Source of the DNA: Mesodorylaimus sp. YZB2_4
Taxonomy: Eukaryota; Nematoda; Enoplea; Dorylaimida; Dorylaimidae
Reading direction: 5' to 3'
Length of the DNA: 64,000 nucleotides
Assembly: GCA_030248295.1 (NCBI GenBank)
Contig: JASANH010000073.1
Span: forward strand, 124,001-188,000
Both the position numbers and the translations under genes were made by a program. Below the pieces are notes generated by a model that was not told the DNA's origin, did no database searches, and saw only the letters and a program-made list of their open reading frames with translations. Positions 1 through 10,775 of this stretch are shown piece by piece. How positions within the stretch are numbered: the stretch's first letter is position 1; the number at the start of each line of letters is the position of its first letter.

Positions 1-2
1 AC

Positions 3-146
3 CAGGCATTGGTTCAGTTGATTCATGCGATAGGTGTGATCAGGTTTCAGTGTGATCTCATTGTTGTCCTGATTGTGGGACTGTTTACGATTTTGCTGAT
101 ACTATGTTCCCCATCCGTTTCTGCTGGCGCTCTTGTCATTGAATAA
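3..146 (+). CDS. possible 3' exon of an unknown membrane protein (partial)
   Basis: An open frame enters from the left edge and stops at 144-146. It encodes about 48 residues with a strongly hydrophobic stretch (DLIVVLIVGLFTILLIL) that could be a membrane segment near the C terminus. AATAAA overlaps the stop at 142-147 and could serve for polyadenylation. No family is recognised. It could equally be a chance open frame, since the upstream part lies outside the window. Confidence 0.25.
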   Translation, partial: QALVQLIHAIGVIRFQCDLIVVLIVGLFTILLILCSPSVSAGALVIE

Positions 147-2455
147 AATGCAGTTGTGAACAGAGTTTGTAAGAACACTTAACAGTTGTGGGTGCACCAG
201 TAGCCTTAAGTAGCATGGGGATGCGAAATATACATGCGCATAGAATTTCAAAATTAGATGCTGAGACAGTACACATTTATAGATTATTTCAAAAAACCAG
301 GTAATTTTTTAGTTTCCGCTCAAACTCGTCAATTTTTCATTTTTTCCCAGCAGTTAACTAAACACAGCAGTTTGGAGTTTCAAAACTCTTTCCTTGGCGG
401 TCCGCCAAACGCGCACACTCAAAAGTACAGGGTACAGGCCTCTGCTCGAAAAGGTACATGCTACCTGCTACGCGCTACAGGCTACACGCGAAGTATGAAG
501 GACCGCTACAGGCTACCCGACTACAGGCTACAGGTACAGCTCAACGCCACATGAGAAGTATGTTCCGCGCCTAACTTGGATTGTGTCCCGATAAAGCGAG
601 TGTCTCGGATCCGAGAGTGCGAAGTACCACGGCTAATCAAAATACTGCGAGCCCACACAAGGCCGTCCAGAGGAAGCCTCAGCCAGCCCAAGCAAATGTA
701 CAGTAATCCTACGTACGCGCACAGCTAGTGATCTCGCACATATTTCTTTAGCCGTGTGTGAAAAAGCACTCGCTGAATCGGGACACTCGCGGAAATGGGA
801 ATACACCGTAACGAGCGAACTTGTGACTTGTTTTGCTTGCAACTCGCGGCCGGATCGGATCCCATCCGTTCGGAGCGAATATCCGATCCAGTCCGATCAA
901 AAAAATCAGAATCCGAAACATCGGATCGGATCATCCGATCTGAACCATCCGATCTGAAATTGAGAGCCAGTGGAGCCTGCAGTAATCGCGGGCAGGCTCA
1001 ATTATTGCGCAACTTTCCTTCGACCACTCAAAAGTAATGTTATGAATAGGTAGGGCTATTCTATGTTGGTGTTTTTTCTGTGTCATTAGATTGTTAGCTT
1101 GTAACTCGTGAGCGTGTTACTTGTTTTGCTTGTAACTTGGTAAGCCTGGCCCCGGGGGTCTAAGTAAGTCGAAAAAAAGCGGCTCACGATCAAACTTTTC
1201 GCAGTTCTCTCAAAAATTTGAAATCGATCATTAGATTTTGAGTGACGCCTTGATCCAAGAGTAAAGAGCTTCATTCTGCGTATCGCTAGGTGTCAGGGCG
1301 CCCAGCGGGTCCATGATGGAAAAAGGTAGTCCTCATCGTTTTGTAAAAACTTCGTGAAGAAAGCAGGTTTGAGAGGTCTTTGGGAAAACGAATTTGCCAA
1401 GCGAATTTTCTTATTTCACAAAATCATCTTTATTAATTTGTAATAACAAATATGCCATGCAGCGCAAGGACTGACAGAATAGCGCAATATAAGAGCTACA
1501 AACCTGCAGTGTAGACTGGTCTCGGTGGGTTTGAGGAAGGGGAAAGCATCACTATGATACACACATAGGGTGAGAAATACGCATCTAATCGTGAGTGTCA
1601 ATCACCAAAGGCGTAATGATATGCGATAAGATTGAAGTGTCGATCACACCAAAAACCAAGTTGAGATGACAAAATTATCAACAACTACACCCAACACTGC
1701 GGGAAACTACATTATATGAGAAGCAAACCTAAACGTAAATTTACTATTTGGAGTATCCAGGCAATTTCTGCTGCTGCTGTCTGCTGTCCAGGAAACCGTT
1801 GTGCTGTGCCTTCGAAGTGGACTGATAAGTCTTTTGGTACAGTAAGGCACAGCATAGCATGTATTTACTGGTAAAAATGCTACCATAACAGAAAAACTGT
1901 GCAGTGAACACCCCTTCCTGAGCAGCCACCCCTCACTATTCAATCCGCACCAAACTGACACACGCGACCAACCAGAATTGCGTCGATATCAGGAGCCTGG
2001 ATTTCTAACCTACATACCTACCCTAGAAAAGACGCAGTACTTGTACAGTACCTGAACAACGTGGTCGCGACTCTACTATTAGAAGCCGGGTGAATAGAAA
2101 TCCTGCAAAGCAGATGCCCGAAAATTGCTTTGTGGCGCATGGACGTGAAGAAATTGCATTAGTGTATTCACGTGAGCGACGAGAGTAAGAATCAGTGGGA
2201 GTCAGTAGGTTGTATCCGCTTGCACATGCACAGCCATAGGAGTCCTCCTACACCTTATTTGTACGATAGAACCTCCGCAACCGGATTCACGCAAACACTG
2301 AACTTTTATTGATTTCGACGGGTCCAGTCCTAAAACCGGTCATCACCTCACCTATAAAATGCGAGATCAAGACTGTCTCGGGTCGTGTAGTCAATTTTTA
2401 AGGTTGTCAGGAGAATCGTCTTTAAAATTTCGTACTCGCGATTTCTGCATCGAAC
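147..2455. other. intergenic region, no gene seen
   Basis: No frame here shows gene-like structure. Positions 430-540 hold irregular repeats of CTACAGG. Positions 840-960 carry several CGGATC/GATCCG words like those at the ends of the inverted-repeat elements near 21.8 kb, so a decayed copy may lie here. The stretch just before 2456 would hold the START promoter, but no clear promoter motif is visible. Confidence 0.4.
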
Positions 2456-3780
2456 ATGTCCAAACACGATAACTATTTGAAAGAAAGCGAGAAAATCAGC
2501 GTTGAATTGAAAAGATTGCTTTTTGAGGAGAAAGGATGGGAACTCAAGAAAGATTCAGTAAGGGTCCAATTTTTAGTAAGTTTTGAACCAATATTACAAG
2601 CAGCAATTTTTTAAAGAAAACGTGTAAAGTGTACAACATTCCGGCCGCCCATACTCCGCAAGCTTTTGTTTGGAAAGGTGAAGCCGACTTGGATATGAAA
2701 CCAGAAAGAATCTTTGACATGATCCATCCCACTGAAAAATATCGAGTTTTATGGGACCCGAATCTGGCCGAATGTCGTCTCTTAGAGGAGCTATCGAATG
2801 TAAGTCACCAAAAAACCATTCATTTCACTGTCCCAGATTGCTGTTTTAGAATCATTTATTATGCCACCAAATAATGAAGGCCCATTTGTTGGGTCTGCTC
2901 TCGGCTCGTGATTCGATTGATGTCTTCAAATTAGAAGATAATGATCAATATTTTAGCAGCCAATGTAAGAAAACCTGAAATCCCAGTCCATAATGAGATA
3001 TTTGGGTATTTGTCTTTTTTAGTTGGTAGTGTGCCCTGCGACAGCATACCTGCAGGAAAGGATTGTATACGAGCTTGGTCTTATCCTTCGGGCATATTTA
3101 TTTTTAAGAATACGTAAGTTTTTGTGAACCACATGATAAAATAAATATAAAAATATAATATAATATGATATATATAATATATACATATATCATATATAAT
3201 ATATACATACATAATAAAATATAATAAAGATAATATGTACATTTATAACATAAAATATATATACAGTATATAATATAATATGATGTATAATAAATGTAAT
3301 ATAATACTTCATAATACAATATAAATTGTATTATTGTATTTTATTATATTAACTCACACTATATCACACATCATCATATATCATATCATACCACATTATA
3401 TCACATCATCACATTATAGCACACCACATTATATATATATTACATAATATAATAAAAAAATTCTGTGCGGTTCACCCACTTACGACCGCAGAGAATAATG
3501 CAACAAAGCCGACCCGAAAGTGCTTACACCAGCACAAATTGCCCTAGCAATCTGGAAATCTCGTGGACAATTCATCCTTTAAACTGCTGACTTTGATTTC
3601 AGTACGCCCACCAAGGTAGTCGTATTTTTCCAAGTCGATGGAAAACTGGACGTTGTTCCGCCAGCAGTCTTGAATGCTGCCATGCCCACTTTCGTCAAAG
3701 GATATTTCAAAGCCTTGAAGAAAACGGCTGAAATCGAATGGACCCCTCTGAACAATGTTCCTGGTCGGCGCAAGACCTGA
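2456..3780 (+). CDS. START-domain lipid-transfer protein, five exons
   Basis: START domains form a hydrophobic cup that carries one lipid, such as a sterol, between membranes. Exons are 2456-2557, 2617-2799, 2850-2964, 3023-3113 and 3603-3780. All introns are GT-AG, phases agree, and the product is 222 residues. That is the size of single-domain STARD4/5/6 proteins, with no signal peptide or extra domain. Family features seen are a WELKK start, the VLWDP block after PTEKYR, LLSARDS (the usual SxRDF position), and SVPCDSIPAGKDCIR followed by SYPSGIFIF. The C-terminal helix VLNAAMPTFVKGYFKALKK matches the START lid helix. The last intron (3114-3602) is filled by AT microsatellite. AATAAA lies at about 3864. 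The ATG at 2456 is the first in the exon. The lipid ligand cannot be inferred. Confidence 0.85.
3120..3465. repeat. AT-rich microsatellite in START intron 4
   Basis: Long runs of TA, ATAATA and CATATATCA-type words fill most of the intron between the last two START exons. The tyrosine/isoleucine-rich open frame on the minus strand is a by-product of this composition. Confidence 0.85.
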
Positions 3781-4126
3781 TTAGAAGTACTTTTAAATGA
3801 AAAGCACCACCTACAAAATATAGCCCTCATATTTGGGGACGAGATGATGCTTTCTGTGCTGTTGAATAAAAACATGCAAGTCTTTTATCTGTTTAAGGCA
3901 AAATCTGGCTTGCGATGAAAAATCATGATCCAAGCTAAAACCTAGTAGAGGCAAAACTGATTTCACAATCTGACCCCAGTTTCGGTGAAGTCTCATCTGT
4001 CGCTCGGGAATACGATCAATGAACGTTAAAATTTCATGCTTTAAAACCTATGAGACGCGCTGCTGCCTTCTAAATATATTCTTTTGCTATAAGAGTCTGT
4101 GTTCAGATGCTACATTGGGGCCATCC

Positions 4127-4225
4127 ATACAGGACGTCCACCCAAGGGGGAGGGTGGGGTGCGCGGAAAGTGGACGGAAGTGGATGGGGAGGGGGTAGGC
4201 TGCCCCCAAGTGGACGTCCACTTTA
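4127..4225. repeat. short inverted-repeat element with GGACGTCC ends
   Basis: The left end reads GGACGTCCACCCAAGGGGG and the right end is its near reverse complement, CCCCCAAGTGGACGTCC, about 100 bp in all with a G-rich middle. A related G-rich block with GACGTC at both ends occurs near 18160-18270. It is probably a miniature foldback element; no target duplication was recognised. Confidence 0.45.
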
Positions 4226-4350
4226 CAAAATCGGCGGGCTTGGGGGAAATTATCGCAATTATCATAGAGACTGTTGCCTAAGTACCTACTATAACCTAAG
4301 TATACTATAACCTAAGTACCTACTATAAAGCGGTTTTATACTGATTGTAG

Positions 4351-4798
4351 GAAGTCCTATAGTGAGTTCAAGCCACCTTCTGGTGCGTTGAGTCAAGACA
4401 GTATTATTCCTCATCTTCGCGATCATGCTACCAGCGGGACAGGGAACCTTTGGCTTCTCCCAGAAAAACCAGCGATTTCGGATGCAGAGCATGCATGGAA
4501 TGACGTCGCAAAGGACAACCATGACGGATTTAACGATGAGGGCTTGACCCCAGCAGAAGCGTTCGCTCGCTATGCTGATTTGTGTTCACTGGAAGCGGAT
4601 GCGAACGGCGTCGAAATTTTAAGTTCAATGACGCGCCGAAGCATGCAGCATTACTGCACATGGAAGCGATACTTTCAGGAGCACCAAAGGGAACTCCGTT
4701 CGGCGGAATTGGCTGGGCTGGGACTAGATGGTCTAGAAGAGCCAGCTTATTATGAAGCTGACAAATCGGATAATTTCAACGAGGATAAGCTTGCGTAG
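4351..4798 (+). CDS. orphan coding exon, function unknown
   Basis: An acceptor-like site (ctgattgtag) at 4341-4350 opens a frame of about 149 codons ending at TAG 4796-4798. The product is acidic and ordered-looking, with DAEHAWNDVAK, TPAEAFARYADLCSLEAD and a basic MTRRSMQHYCTWKRYF segment. Its composition and higher GC than the flanks look like real coding sequence. I do not recognise the family and see no convincing upstream exon. It may be the last exon of an unknown gene or a fragment of a mobile element. A GTGAGT lies just past the stop. Confidence 0.4.
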
Positions 4799-4959
4799 AG
4801 TACTGTGAGTAATAATTTTCAAATTTTTTTTGCGGTGAGTTTAGTACATATGGCGTTCAGAACAATTGCCCTCTTGTCGATTTGAAGAGATTTATATCAG
4901 TTACGATTTTGGCATTCAAGTCGTTATTTTACATACAGTCTAGATAGACGGGTTCATAA

Positions 4960-5100
4960 GAAACGAAACCTAGCGGCTGCCCACACATCTAGCGGCAACA
5001 TGTCCAGCGGCTTTTAGTGCTTTCGCGCCGCTAGAGCATACTGTAGGTGTGCGTCTAGCGTCACCTAGCGGCAAGCGGCTTTTAGAACGACCCGGTATTA
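4960..5100. repeat. TAGCGGC-rich palindromic patch
   Basis: At least five copies of TAGCGGC or its complement occur within about 130 bp in both orientations, so the patch can fold on itself. It is probably the remnant of a miniature element. The rest of 4800-5280 shows nothing recognisable. Confidence 0.35.
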
Positions 5101-5279
5101 ACATTTCTAACAAAAATCCATTCGCGCGATGAAAACTTCTTATTTCTCGCTTGATCTTTGCTGGACACGGTGGATTAGTGGGGATGAAAGTTTTCTCTGC
5201 CGAATAAGATATGTTTTACCTGTTATGCATGCGAAGATCAAGATCATGCGGACGTCTATGCTGACGCACGATTACGTCT

Positions 5280-5529
5280 TTTTTCAAATTTATTCTTGAC
5301 TTTTTGCTGACGCATGATTACCGTCAGCTTTGTATGAAAATTCTATTCTGGCAGTCAATTTATATCCTGCAGGAATATCCTTTCGACTGATCCGCACTGA
5401 ATTGCAACTCATTTCTTATCTGTTCTCGACATTCGGGGGAAAAGAGAAAATTATTTGTACTAAGGAAATTCAAAATTGTTGTCCCCTTTGTTGTGAATCC
5501 TCTCTTCTTTTCTCTATGAAAACACTCGA
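5280..5529 (+). repeat. left arm of an inverted repeat flanking the GPCR
   Basis: This stretch of about 250 bp reappears in reverse complement at 7114-7355. Shared blocks include GAATTGCAACTCATTTCT, TGTTCTCGACATTCGGGG and GTTGTCCCCTTTGTTG. The frame through TELQLIS and KEI..CCPLCC is open in both copies, which may be only a result of nucleotide similarity. It is a dispersed repeat or the arm of a composite element. Confidence 0.7.
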
Positions 5530-5831
5530 ATGAACAATCATTAGAGAAGATTTATCATTACTGCGAGCTTGGCGAGTTGAATCTTGGCGGATCATATCCG
5601 ATCCGGCCGTCACCCAATTTATCCCCACCTTTACTACATGAACTCGAAATTGTTTAGTCGAAACTAAGGGGAAGAAACGACTCAATCCAGACATCAGACA
5701 AATGACATATGCTCCGTTACCTGACACGAATATATACAAATAAAATATTGACAGAAAAAATAAAGCAAAAAACAAGACTTAAAAACCATATCCTAAAAAT
5801 ATCACAAATAAATTATTATAACATAAGAAAC

Positions 5832-6875
5832 CTAAACCTCAACTTTTTTCAAACCGAAAGCAATTTTGAATTCATCACGAAAGAATTTTGTTAACAACAA
5901 ATACAAATAAAATCCTAATGATCGTGTGCTGCATTCCATCAAAGTCTCGATAGAATAAGCAACGCCGCTCAAATATCTCATTCGAACATAGAATAGAATT
6001 TCTTCTAAACTGCTGGCATATTCAGGAACAAAACGTCTAGTAAAATAGGCCAATACAGTCAAAACGCAATACGATGATTGAAAAAGAATAAATAAGACAA
6101 CTAAAACCAGCAAAAGACGCGACATTGCCGACGACTGTTGCTGCATTTTGTGTTTCTGTGCAGCAGACGAGTTGGCATGCACTTGCGACTTATTCCGTTT
6201 GGCCACAGTATATAAAATACGCAGTGAGAAGTAAACCATGATCAGAAGTAATAAAAAAGGTAAAAGTGTACTAATGAAAAACGATAACCAAGCAAAAGGG
6301 AGAGTAGCAACATATTTAGTATAGCCTAAACCATAGACCATGGAGCCAGTGTGATCAGCTCCCACCTCGACAACCCAGTACATCAAAACGTTCACGAGAA
6401 AACGTAAACCGATGCCCAAGAATACAAGAACACATGTCAGAATGGATAAGATTTGTTGTTTCTTAGGATTATAAACTAAGGGTGTGCAAATTGCGACATA
6501 GCGTTCAACAGCTAGCATAAGCGTGCACATGTCAGCCCCCAGGGACCAGGCGTAGGTCAGAGGTGATATGATTCGGACGAGAACAGACCCCCAATAACTG
6601 TATTTGTAAATGTTGTCGAATACAAGCCCTAAACTAAGCGAAGATGGGATAATGCTCAGGTTGAACAGAAGGTCTAACACACCTACCGCAAGCATGTACA
6701 CATAGAAACGCTCTTTTTTGACGACCGCTTTCCTCCAAACTGTGGCACAAGTACAGACGGAGCCCACAATTCCAATTGGCGCACTCAGCAGAATGATTAT
6801 TTGACTCGCAATATTTATAAGCGAAACTTTGCTTAAAAAATTTGATCGGATTTGGTTTAATATATTCGCATCCAT
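5832..6875 (-). CDS. rhodopsin-like G-protein-coupled receptor, intronless
   Basis: A single open exon of 347 residues starts at ATG 6873-6875. Seven hydrophobic segments lie at roughly residues 17-45, 58-82, 95-120, 141-168, 186-216, 249-276 and 305-330. The third segment ends in ERY (124-126), a variant of the class A DRY switch that couples to G protein. The third intracellular loop is basic and glutamine-rich. The usual TM7 NPxxY is not seen; the equivalent region reads TRSLGFYLYLL, reminiscent of the FMRFamide-receptor/srw group. It should sit in the plasma membrane and bind a peptide or small ligand that cannot be predicted. Lack of introns is unusual among its neighbours, and the gene is bracketed by inverted repeats, so retroposition or element capture is possible. 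Confidence 0.8.
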   Translation of the reverse strand: MDANILNQIRSNFLSKVSLINIASQIIILLSAPIGIVGSVCTCATVWRKAVVKKERFYVYMLAVGVLDLLFNLSIIPSSLSLGLVFDNIYKYSYWGSVLVRIISPLTYAWSLGADMCTLMLAVERYVAICTPLVYNPKKQQILSILTCVLVFLGIGLRFLVNVLMYWVVEVGADHTGSMVYGLGYTKYVATLPFAWLSFFISTLLPFLLLLIMVYFSLRILYTVAKRNKSQVHANSSAAQKHKMQQQSSAMSRLLLVLVVLFILFQSSYCVLTVLAYFTRRFVPEYASSLEEILFYVRMRYLSGVAYSIETLMECSTRSLGFYLYLLLTKFFRDEFKIAFGLKKVEV

Positions 6876-7113
6876 GTGTTACCACGGCCAGCAAGCACTC
6901 GAGTTATTGTTTGCATCCGACGAGAACCAGAAAATTATTGGAACTTTGGTAGTGCAATTCATGCTCCTGTGAAAAACGACGTGGTACGCTATGACTCAAA
7001 ACAATAAAAGAATTCACCTAAAGACAGATTTTTACAGAGATTTTTAAAAATCTTTGCTGATTTTCACTTCGACAAGCTCGAGCTGATGATGAATCTTTAC
7101 TTCTGATTCTTCG

Positions 7114-7355
7114 CTTGGGTGTTTTCATAAAGAAAAGAAGATTTGCAACAAAGGGGACAACATCTTTTAATTTCCTTAGCACAAATAATTTTCTCATTTT
7201 CCCCGAATGTCGAGAACAGATGAGAAATGAGTTGCAATTCAGTGCATCGCAGTCGAGCGGATATTCGTGCAGGAAATTGACTACCCGAGTAGGATTTCAA
7301 TACAACTTGACGGCAATCGTGCGTCAGCAAAAGCTCAAGAATGGATTTCAAAAAA
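7114..7355 (-). repeat. right arm of the inverted repeat flanking the GPCR
   Basis: This is the reverse-complement partner of 5280-5529, with clear but imperfect identity and small indels. It lies about 240 bp upstream of the GPCR start codon. Confidence 0.7.
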
Positions 7356-7619
7356 AAAGGCGCTAAAACTTGCTCACACAAGAACATGTATTGCTTGACT
7401 CGCAACTAATCTGCAGCAAGCTGGCATGTCGTACGTACGGTGTTCTTTTATACGGAGTGAAACCAGTGTCCTCGACCTCTCGGTCTCGTCCTAGCCCTGA
7501 CAGGAAGGACAACAAGTATTCTGTGTATCTCGGTGCACGCTAGATGTATCATGCAAAAAGAATGCACTGAGGCACCCATTACAGGAGCAAAAGTTGCAAG
7601 AAGCTAAAAATTGCACTAA

Positions 7620-7795
7620 ACTATCGTCTTTTAAATTGCATACTCGCGATTTCTCTATCGATGATGTCCAAACACGATAACTATCTGAGTGAAAGCGAGA
7701 AAATCAGCGTTGGATTGATAAGATTGTTTTTCGAGGAGGAAGGATTCGAACTGAAGAAAGATTAGGTAAGGGTCCATTTTTTGTCAAGTTCTGCA
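7620..7795 (+). pseudogene. decayed duplicate of START exon 1
   Basis: The block from the 5' leader through the intron donor repeats START exon 1 (about 2420-2580) with high identity. The frame from ATG 7664 gives MSKHDNYL.ESEKISV as in the intact gene. The last codon before the donor has become TAG (7763-7765), where the intact gene has TCA. No later START exon was found downstream, so this is a partial duplicate unless the exon was co-opted. Confidence 0.7.
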
Positions 7796-8093
7796 GGCGA
7801 AGGCGACAGGGCCATCAGCTATGCACGCGCAACTAGTGAAGATCGAGCATTAATTGAGTTTCTGTGCTTTGAATGCACCAGGAACTAAAACTATCATCAC
7901 GAGTGATCCAAGTCAGGGCATGCGTACTTCTGACCACTATGCACTGCAGTCCAGCCTTAGCTTCAGCTCGTTCCGAAATGCAGGAAGACAAAAATCGGAT
8001 TTCTATATCAAAGTCAGCCAGTAAGCCCCATATGATTATTTGAATTCTCCAGTACTACTGTAGATAATTCTTGTCTACAAATGTTTTTTGTGT

Positions 8094-8240
8094 AGATTAC
8101 TCAAGTATTTGACAACAAAAAGTTCAACATTCTGGAGGTTGGTAAGATGGAAAACCCATTGTTGCAGACGTTTTCAGCGTCAGCAAAAATTTGAATTTCC
8201 GCGATTACGGTAGCTTGACTGCTTATGACATTTTGGCACT
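8094..8240 (+). CDS. possible small exons of an unrecognised gene
   Basis: Two splice-bounded pieces join in frame. One, after a tttttgtgtag acceptor, reads ITQVFDNKKFNILEV and ends at GTAAGA. The next, after gttgcag, reads DVFSVSKNLNFRDYGSLTAYDI and ends at GTGAGC. A further piece after 8370 would add VIKIDFCPC and then stop. The text faintly resembles the aspartate region of chymotrypsin-like proteases, but no His or GDSGG block was found. Treat it as an unidentified or decayed gene. Confidence 0.25.
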
Positions 8241-8379
8241 TGGTGAGCAGATATGCTTGTTCTTTCGATCCAAATGAATAATTGAAATCATCGAGGCGAG
8301 TGGGATTGGAAAATTCATTTTCTAATTATACGAAGGCAATTTTTACTCATGATTTCATCATCGATAACTTTAGTTATAA

Positions 8380-9348
8380 AAATTGATTTTTGTCCATGTC
8401 AGCCAAAATTTGCATAAGATCGCGCACAGATCTGCCTGATCCTTGTCCCATTGCTATAAGTAGTCGAAGCGGGAATTTCGAATTCGAAGCTTTTGGCGCA
8501 CGCTGAAAAGGTGTAATGCCTTTGCTTGAAGCAGGTTTTGGTGCACAGGTAGTCCGAGTGGAGTCGGCTTTAAAACACCAACAATCTACAATGCAGGGCC
8601 CACGTGCCATCGTCCCAGACTTCTTCTATCCCAGCCCTTTTCCAGAAATGCTTTTTGTGCAGTCATAGGGACGGAACTTGCTTGCTGAACATGGCTTTGC
8701 TGTAGGGCTAAACTGGGTCTTCCTCGAGTCTAGTGGGCTGAATTTAATGACGTGACGCAAATCTAATATCAAGAGTAGCTCGGCCCTTTGAGATCCCAAT
8801 TTATGAGTCGGAAGATCTTTGAATTCAAAAAAATTTCTGCTCATGGTTTTAGAATCTCAGAGACTGACTGAGAAATGCTGGTTAGCAATTATGGGTGACT
8901 AAGCTGACGAATTCGAAACCTGAGTGGAGGGTCCCCATATATTATCTAAATAGCAGTTTTATTCCTGGGATACACAATATGTGAGGGCTATCGGATCTCA
9001 GCCCTGGGGTGCGCTGTATAAAGTATGAAATGAGGACTTCAAGGGGAGAGATCAATGAAAATACGTTCCATGTTTTATCAAGCATGAATACTGCGTACTC
9101 TTTTCCCCCTGGCATGCGAGCTGGGGCGAGTTAAATTTCACTCTCTAATTAGACAATGTGTCATATCGAGCAGGTCATAAAATAAAGATAGCAGATTTAT
9201 AATGTATTCTATGCGCTTATGACTTACGTCAATCAGTGTACGTCCATAGCCTCAGATTTTCCAGTTTTCGATTATTAATCAGGCACCTTAGTCAAAAAAG
9301 GTATCACCAGGTTGCCGAATTCAGTACAGCTGAGAACTCCTGCCCAAA
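8380..9348. other. intergenic region, no supported gene
   Basis: No exon chain, RNA or repeat is recognisable. Short open frames on the minus strand near 8374-8844 lack splice context or recognisable protein features. Confidence 0.4.
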
Positions 9349-9686
9349 ATGGCCAGCAGTTGCAATTTTATCTTTCTAATCATGCTTGTGTCATTTTCGA
9401 TGTTTCATCTACGTCAAGCGTTCAAGTTTAATCCTGGAATGTTGAATAAACTGTAAGTAACGACCGGACTTGAAGATTATTTGCAAAGATAGCCTTTTTT
9501 AGGGAAGAAAAAACTAGAAATTCATCATTTGAGTCAATGAAAACAAAGAAAGAAGAAGGAAAGAAATTGAGATTAGTAGAAAAACTGAAGGCCGGGTCGC
9601 AGAAAATGTTCTTGAATTGTTATTTCTCAATAATTCAATGCGCCAGGATGAAAAGTAAGGAAATACCAAATGGAGGGAAACAGTGA
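9349..9686 (+). CDS. secreted peptide precursor with allatostatin-C-like cysteine ring
   Basis: Two exons, 9349-9452 and 9503-9686, are joined by a 50-bp GT-AG intron ending tttttttag, giving a 95-residue precursor. The start lies in a good context (CCCAAAATGG). Residues 1-24 form a signal peptide with the hydrophobic core FIFLIMLVSF. A basic spacer follows, with dibasic sites KK at 50-51 and 55-56. The C-terminal part carries CYFSIIQC (74-81). Allatostatin-C peptides of arthropods end in a disulfide ring CYFNPISC. Ring length is the same and C1, Y2, F3, I6 and C8 are identical. Allatostatin-C is an inhibitory neuropeptide acting on somatostatin-type receptors. Differences are that residues follow the ring (ARMKSKEIPNGGKQ) and no dibasic site sits directly before it. 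A GTAAGG at 9655 offers an alternative donor. The ring match is observed; the function is inferred. Confidence 0.6.
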
Positions 9687-9689
9687 TCG

Positions 9690-10610
9690 GTCTAAGAGGC
9701 TAGAACAACTTGGAAAACAAAGACTGATTGCTAGACATGATTGCACTCTGTCAGATTTCGTGCATTTTATGACCCACAGTTGTGATCTCATCAACAAGAC
9801 ATGATCATGTTCGAAAAAGAAGAAATTTCATTGCAAGCTGTTCGAAGCCGCCCATAAAATGCCATTGAACTGTACTGTAGGTAACTCACGAAGAGTGGTG
9901 CGATGTCGAAAATGTTTATTCCAAACTTATACTTCTTTAAATTTTCGGCCAAGCCCGTCTTACCTCTAGCCGGCCAGCAGTCAAACTTTATAACGATAAG
10001 CCAAGCTGTGAGGGGACCAGCACACATACAGTAGCAGCGTCCCTATGGGCGTCTCCACTAGGAGGACCCCCACGCCGGCCGGTGGGGTGAAGCCCGTCAG
10101 TGTTAAACAACCCCCTCTGTCTCCTCTCCACTCAGAGCCCCTCGATGCTACCAGATGAGTCGCCCACGGCCTGGCGTGCAAGGTCAGCGAGGGTTTATGG
10201 TTCGCAATGGGAGAGCTACATCCTCAGATTCAAGGAGTTCAGTGATTTTGCTCCGATTAGGTCCACCACTCCAGGATATAAGCTGTCCAAGCAGGTCTGG
10301 GGTGCATATTCCTGTGCAAAAGTACAGTTCAGCACCTCACAGCTAGCCATGCGGGGGATAATAGGTTTGTTTGCTGGGAAAAAGAAAAATTATCTGTCAC
10401 AGTTTATCGACGCCCTATCAAATTTGCGACCTACTATTTGCCACATCACAATCTCGCCACTTCTTTTCATAGTGCTGATTTTTTAGCCATCTCAAAGGTT
10501 GCTTTAAGGAGACTGCTCTAGCTTTTCTGGCACTGCTTCTTAGACAAGTAGTGTTAGTAAAACAGAAGATCGAAAAGTGGGTGCTCGAAATGGATTTATG
10601 GATTCATGCG
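9690..10610. other. intergenic region with a SINE-2 fragment
   Basis: No gene is seen. Positions 10125-10205 are the reverse complement of the conserved tail of SINE family 2, and 10036-10065 matches another part of the 56.1 kb repeat region (CCTAGTGGAGACG). The remainder is unique, unremarkable sequence. Confidence 0.5.
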
Positions 10611-10615
10611 GAGGG

Positions 10616-10775
10616 TACCCAGGGTCCAAGTGTAGTTAAGGCGTCTGCCTCTCAGGGGGGAGGGTTCAACTCCCGCTAGGGTAAAAAATGATTGTCAAAT
10701 ATGTGTTCCTTAGCACTCGAGTGCGCTGTAATGCTTGGACATGGATAATATATGACATGACTAATGGGGTTATAG
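10616..10775 (+). mobile_element. tRNA-derived SINE, family 1
   Basis: It has an AAGGCGTCTGCCTCTC block and a B-box-like GGTTCAACTCCC, then GTAAAAAATGATTGT, a CTCGAGTG block and a TATGACATGACTA tail. The same order of blocks is found at 29123, 29459, 33503 and (reversed) 35355. The head resembles a class II tRNA (Leu/Ser type). Confidence 0.65.

Noticed and set aside
3104..3319. Tyrosine/isoleucine-rich frame on the minus strand
   Set aside because: It is an artefact of TA microsatellite inside the START intron.
5330..5533. Conserved frame TELQLIS...CCPLCC as a small gene
   Set aside because: Both copies are parts of the same nucleotide repeat, so shared frame is not independent evidence of coding.
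8094..8620. Idea that this is a chymotrypsin-like protease gene
   Set aside because: Only a weak DIAL-like word was found; there is no histidine block, no GDSGG and many stops.
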